From an uncultured Clostridia bacterium (lineage in GTDB: Bacteria; Bacillota; Clostridia; Oscillospirales; Ruminococcaceae), in NCBI GenBank assembly GCA_947089135.1, contig CAMUJF010000008.1:1-64000 (forward strand): a stretch of 64,000 nucleotides of DNA, written 5' to 3'. The notes beneath the pieces were generated by a model. It made no database searches and had not been told where the DNA came from. It saw only the letters and a list, made by a program, of their open reading frames with translations. A program made the position numbers and the translations under genes. Position 1 is the first letter of the stretch, and each line of letters opens with the position of its first letter. Below, in pieces: positions 60,772-64,000 of this stretch.

Positions 60772-61566
60772 TTAAATTTCCGGGAGCGTAAGTTCAAAGC
60801 CTTTCGCTCTCAGATCGTCTATGACCCGCGGCAGTATCTCTGCATTGGTTGAAGATACGCTGTGCAGCAGGAATATCCCGCCGCCGTGAGCCGCTTTGGT
60901 GACTTTTTCAAAAGCCGCCGTCGGGTCGGGCTGATTATTTACGTCCCAGTCGGGGTAGGCAAAGCTCCACAGCAAGGTTTTGTAGCCAAGTCCGCAGCAG
61001 ACAGCCATGGACTGCTCCGAATATTCCCCGCAGGGAGGTCTGAAATATTTCATTTCGTAGCCGTATTTTTCCTTCACGAATTCGTGGAGGGACATGATCT
61101 CCTTTTCAGCGTTGCTTACGGAAAGCGTCGGGAGCGAAGCGTGCTTCATTCCGTGGTTTCCGATAATGTGACCCTCGTCGATCATGCGCTTTACCAATTC
61201 CTCGTTGCGTTCGGCGTAATCCCCCGTAAGGAAGAACACCGCCTTGACGTTTTTCTCCTTTAAGGTATCAAGGATAGGCGCGGTGTAACCGTTTTCGTAG
61301 CCTTGGTCAAAGGTCAGGTGGATAGCTTTATCCTCGTCCAGCATGGCGTAGCAGCCGTACTCCGACATTTCGTCGTTGAACATCTCCGCGCCCACGGGAC
61401 GGTTATTGTCGTCTGTTTCCACTCCCTGACCGTAGCCGTGAGAGGTTCTGTCAAGGGAATTTATGTCCGCCTGTTCAGCCGAGACCGTTACGCAGAGGGA
61501 AGCGCAGACGATCCCCGCCGTCAGCGGTACCGCGATAATTTTACCGAATATTGTCTTCTTAATCAT
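60772..61566 (-). CDS. pdaA: PdaA-type polysaccharide deacetylase
   Basis: 264 residues, exported (signal peptide to about residue 30, VSA). NodB domain: the first motif is TFDQGYENGYTAPIL (PdaA-type, TFDxGYENGY), the metal His pair is in IIGNHGMKHASLP, and the third motif is YFRPPCGEYSE. The later motif LHSVSSTNAE is also present. In Bacillus, PdaA deacetylates N-acetylmuramic acid in making the muramic-delta-lactam of the spore cortex. With cotJA/cotJB this points to a spore-forming lineage, though wall deacetylation in growing cells is an alternative. Confidence 0.88.
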   Translation of the reverse strand: MIKKTIFGKIIAVPLTAGIVCASLCVTVSAEQADINSLDRTSHGYGQGVETDDNNRPVGAEMFNDEMSEYGCYAMLDEDKAIHLTFDQGYENGYTAPILDTLKEKNVKAVFFLTGDYAERNEELVKRMIDEGHIIGNHGMKHASLPTLSVSNAEKEIMSLHEFVKEKYGYEMKYFRPPCGEYSEQSMAVCCGLGYKTLLWSFAYPDWDVNNQPDPTAAFEKVTKAAHGGGIFLLHSVSSTNAEILPRVIDDLRAKGFELTLPEI

Positions 61567-61719
61567 AAGCAGCCTCCGAATAAATAAAGAATAACAATAT
61601 TATTCTTAGTCTGCCCGTCAAAATTATCACAAGTATATTTTAACATATTTTCCGCCGAAATAAAACTACAGATTGGTTACAAATTATGTCAGTTGTCTTA
61701 CACAGACAAATCTTTCCAA

Positions 61720-61764
61720 TAAAAATGTGCGTTATGAATGTCATGTCCATAACGCACACATTTT
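61720..61764 (-). terminator. Terminator of ireB
   Basis: Stem GTGCGTTATG / CATAACGCAC around an 11-base loop; on the minus strand it is followed by ATTTTTATT. It overlaps the last codon of ireB. Confidence 0.75.
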
Positions 61765-62011
61765 ACTCGCCCAGATAAGATTTTACAAGAACCTGCAAAA
61801 GCTCGTCGCGGTCGATATGCCTTATCAGACTTCTGGCATTATTATATGTGGTTATGTATGTCGGATCCTCAGAAAGAATGTATCCCACGATCTGGTTTAT
61901 TGGATTATAGCCTTTTTCACGCAGAGCGTCATAAATAATGGTAAGATTTTTCCTGAGGCTTCCCTCTCTGTCTTCGCAGACCGAAAAGGTCATTGTCTGG
62001 TCGTTATTCAT
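61763..62011 (-). CDS. ireB: IreB-family regulatory phosphoprotein
   Basis: 82 residues. The family core is clear: MTFSVCEDREGSLRKNLTII, YDALREKGYNPINQIVGYIL, SEDPTYITTYNNARSLI. In Enterococcus, IreB is phosphorylated by the Ser/Thr kinase IreK on N-terminal Thr residues and modulates cephalosporin tolerance. In many Firmicutes it precedes ruvX; here it stands alone. The start follows AAGGGGTG by 7-8 bases. Confidence 0.93.
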   Translation of the reverse strand: MNNDQTMTFSVCEDREGSLRKNLTIIYDALREKGYNPINQIVGYILSEDPTYITTYNNARSLIRHIDRDELLQVLVKSYLGE

Positions 62012-62200
62012 TTATAACACCCCTTCACAAAAATTATGTCCGGCAAATAAAGTATACTCAAACCGACATTCATATTATAACCTATACTGCAAATAAATAC
62101 AAGTGTTTTTTGCTATTTTTTTGAAATTGGGAAAAATTTCTTTAAGCTGATTGTCGGTTTTATACAAAAAAATATTTGTTTTTTGTACTATATGGCATTT

Positions 62201-62785
62201 TTACGCTTGAACCGGAACATACATATCATTAAGCGGCAGACGGCAGTAATTTATCTGCATACGCTCGTAAATTTCAGGATCGAGCACCTGAACGTCTATC
62301 CATGAGGAAAGATAGCAGCCTTCGCCGGCGGCTTCCTGCGGGATAGTCAGCTTTACCGGTATCTCATAGGTCTCATATGGCAGAAAGGTCTTTTCCTCGC
62401 ACCAGCCTGCCGCCGCCGGTGAGTTCTTTTCGGAAACATACAGACAAGCTATATCCTCCGCGCAGTTGCCTCCCATTATCTGAAGCTCGGTGTTTATCGT
62501 CATATCCGTCATATTCGTCAGCTTATAAACAACGTTAAGCTCCTCGCCAGATGTGTAAAACTTTATCTCCCGCGTATCGTAATCGCAGGTGAGAGAGAAA
62601 AGTCCAAGCTTTGAAATGATCATGTTTTCCACCTCTGCTCGGGAAAAGCGATCGTAAAACTCCAGAGCGGATGAGTCCGCCGTTTTGGCGTCCGCGGACT
62701 CTTTGTCAGCGGGAACGCCCCCGCAAGAGGAAAACAGCACCGCTGCCGCCGACAATGCAGCCAAAAGCGCAGCCTTTAATTTCAC
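62201..62785 (-). CDS. Lipoprotein of unknown function
   Basis: 194 residues. The signal peptide ends in a lipobox (LFSSC, Cys near 21), followed by an Ala/Asp/Lys linker. The mature part is beta-rich (LNVVYKLTNMTDMTINTEL; YETYEIPVKLTIP), Ig-like in pattern, with Cys at intervals. No family was recognised. It ends close to the cell-wall-binding protein gene, whose start is upstream on the same strand; the two are probably co-transcribed (15-base gap). Confidence 0.7.
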   Translation of the reverse strand: MKLKAALLAALSAAAVLFSSCGGVPADKESADAKTADSSALEFYDRFSRAEVENMIISKLGLFSLTCDYDTREIKFYTSGEELNVVYKLTNMTDMTINTELQIMGGNCAEDIACLYVSEKNSPAAAGWCEEKTFLPYETYEIPVKLTIPQEAAGEGCYLSSWIDVQVLDPEIYERMQINYCRLPLNDMYVPVQA

Positions 62786-62800
62786 AGACCGTTCCCCCTA

Positions 62801-63688
62801 TCAGTACATGAGAATGCCGTTGTCGCCGAATGTATAGGTTTTTCCCGAAATTTTATTTACGCCGGTAACGTACATTCCGTTTTTATAATAGTATCTGTAG
62901 CCGTTCTTTCTTACCCAGCCTGTGTACTTTCCGCCGCATACTCCGTCGCTTCCGAAGATATATCTTACGTTGCCGATAACTGTATTCTGAGTGAGAGCCG
63001 CTCCGTCCATGCCGAAGAAATATTTTTTGGAGCCTATGGTTTTCCAGCCCACATAGTAGCTGCCGTCGGACTGTACATAATAAAGCTTGCCGTAAATATT
63101 TCGGAGTCCCTCGGAGGAATATTCGGGCAGTATATACTCCTCGGCACTACAGAACGAGAAACCGCCCTCCGCTCCGTAAACTGACAGAAGAAAATATCTC
63201 CCGCCCTGTTTCCAACAATATTCGGAACTGTAGTAGCCGCCTGTACGGTAGACAGTTCTGCCGTTTACCTTTTGCTTGTCCGAACTTGTTTTCATTTTAT
63301 CGTACCTTACCTTGCCTGCGGTCCTGCTGCCATAGTCGTAAAGGGTATAGCTTACAGAATTTGCAAAACTGAATTCAACGGAAGAACAATACTCGCTGAA
63401 CGTGATATTGCTGATACTGTCGATATAGTCTGAAAATCCTTCGAGTACCCATATAGATTCCACGTCCTCAAATGCGTAGTACTCGTCCGTGTATGGATCG
63501 CGCACTGTAACGCTTCCGTTATGACTGCGGATATGCTCCGCAAGCTCGTTTACGGAACTGAACTGCGCTGTTGGAGACGGAGTTTCCCAGTACCCGTCAA
63601 TAGTGTAAGCCGATACTTCCGCCGCAGGAATAACCGATACTGCCATTGTTGCTGCTGCCATTGCCGCAAAAATTTTACTCATTTTCAT
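62801..63688 (-). CDS. Secreted protein with C-terminal cell-wall-binding repeats
   Basis: 295 residues. Signal peptide (to about residue 26, VSA). A central domain of about 150 residues has no recognised family (VNELAEHIRSHNGSVTV, DPYTDEYYAFEDVES). From about 190 on there are choline-binding/CW-binding-type repeats: GWKTIGSKKYFFG, GNVRYIFGSDG, GWVRKNGYRYYYKNG, GKTYTFGDNG. These attach proteins non-covalently to wall polymers. ATG 63688 is chosen because AAAGGA lies 8 bases upstream. A lipoprotein gene follows on the same strand. Confidence 0.85.
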   Translation of the reverse strand: MKMSKIFAAMAAATMAVSVIPAAEVSAYTIDGYWETPSPTAQFSSVNELAEHIRSHNGSVTVRDPYTDEYYAFEDVESIWVLEGFSDYIDSISNITFSEYCSSVEFSFANSVSYTLYDYGSRTAGKVRYDKMKTSSDKQKVNGRTVYRTGGYYSSEYCWKQGGRYFLLSVYGAEGGFSFCSAEEYILPEYSSEGLRNIYGKLYYVQSDGSYYVGWKTIGSKKYFFGMDGAALTQNTVIGNVRYIFGSDGVCGGKYTGWVRKNGYRYYYKNGMYVTGVNKISGKTYTFGDNGILMY

Positions 63689-63833
63689 AAAAATCATCCT
63701 TTCATACAGGTTGGGCGAATGTCTTATATAATGAATACAATTCAGAACGGCAAAATTTTTCACAGAAGGGAAAATTTTTTTGAATTTTTAAATAGGAGCA
63801 GCGTTTTGCGGAAACAAGTATATATTAAAAAAA

Positions 63834-63890
63834 GTGTCGGGCTATCCGAAATGCTCGGATAACGCCGACACGCGATCCATTTTTACTGAT
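63834..63890. repeat. Dispersed hairpin element, copy B
   Basis: Stem GTGTCGG / CCGACAC (63834-63840 with 63865-63871), inner stem TATCCGA / TCGGATA, then a TTACTGA...GCCC tail. The apex TATCCGAAATG-N2-CGGATA and its spacing, and the tail, match copy A at 22921-22990, while the arms differ but remain self-complementary. Confidence 0.6.
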
Positions 63891-64000
63891 TGATGCCCTG
63901 CTTTGCGTACATAAATTATAGTACCATTTTAAGTAAAAAATAAATTAATGCGCAAATGGTCACCAATATGTGAAAATAAATCCCGCAAGGGGAGACAGTA

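Overview
The window looks like a chromosomal segment of an anaerobic, moderately GC Firmicute of the Oscillospirales/Ruminococcaceae type. The pointers are a dockerin-bearing secreted protein, [FeFe]-hydrogenase maturation genes (hydE, hydG, hydF), a tryptophan T-box, spore-coat cotJ genes and pdaA, IreB, RqcH, and strong sigma-A type promoters with GGAGG Shine-Dalgarno sites. No rRNA, tRNA, CRISPR array or intact mobile element was seen.

Layout. 1-2766 (minus): the 5' part of a very large secreted surface protein with a Thr/Pro/Glu repeat tract that runs off the left edge, preceded by a small frameshifted membrane-protein gene and a promoter. 3100-6950 (minus): an ftsA-type gene behind two TrkA-type K+ channel regulators. 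7086-8678: citrate synthase. 8821-15574: a dockerin-bearing M60-type metalloprotease next to a membrane-anchored protein that may carry a cohesin-like domain. 16006-22845: a histidine kinase/response regulator pair divergent from a MacAB-type efflux operon. 22921-25223: a hairpin repeat, cotJA-cotJB with a truncated cotJC beside a transposase remnant, and a carboxynorspermidine synthase-like gene. 25508-28655: a sugar ABC importer. 28707-30779 (minus): an HPt protein and a response regulator/HD-GYP phosphodiesterase. 30880-38968: the hydrogenase maturation operon, interrupted by five accessory genes. 39192-41208: cobU, pilT and a cluster of perfect hairpins. 41211-47546: rhomboid-like protein, DUF1858 protein, TrmK-Nif3 fusion, RlmA-type methyltransferase, a membrane protein and RqcH. 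47552-51556: Rrf2 regulator divergent from an EFR1 flavodoxin/ferredoxin, then copA-copZ. 51563-53250: phosphoesterase, NUDIX and DUF1294 proteins. 53269-58542: T-box controlled tryptophan ABC importer (trpX, trpY, trpZ), also interrupted by accessory genes. 58574-64000: 2-hydroxyacid dehydrogenase, proB, structured intergenic DNA, pdaA, ireB, a lipoprotein and a cell-wall-binding repeat protein.

Most striking: two conserved operons show the same insertion pattern. Downstream of hydG lie four accessory genes (a phosphotransferase, a streptothricin-acetyltransferase-like enzyme, a membrane protein and an unknown Cys-rich protein). The last 21-57 bases of hydG, including the stop codon, recur before the second, third and fourth of them. 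Downstream of trpY, a P-loop kinase gene is followed by a diverged copy of the last 23 codons of trpY, then by a DUF2716 gene. After trpZ, an unknown gene is followed by only the 5' end of a yfbR-like gene. This looks like stacking of small accessory cassettes that carry pieces of the host-operon genes next to which they lived elsewhere. No recombinase is visible in the window.
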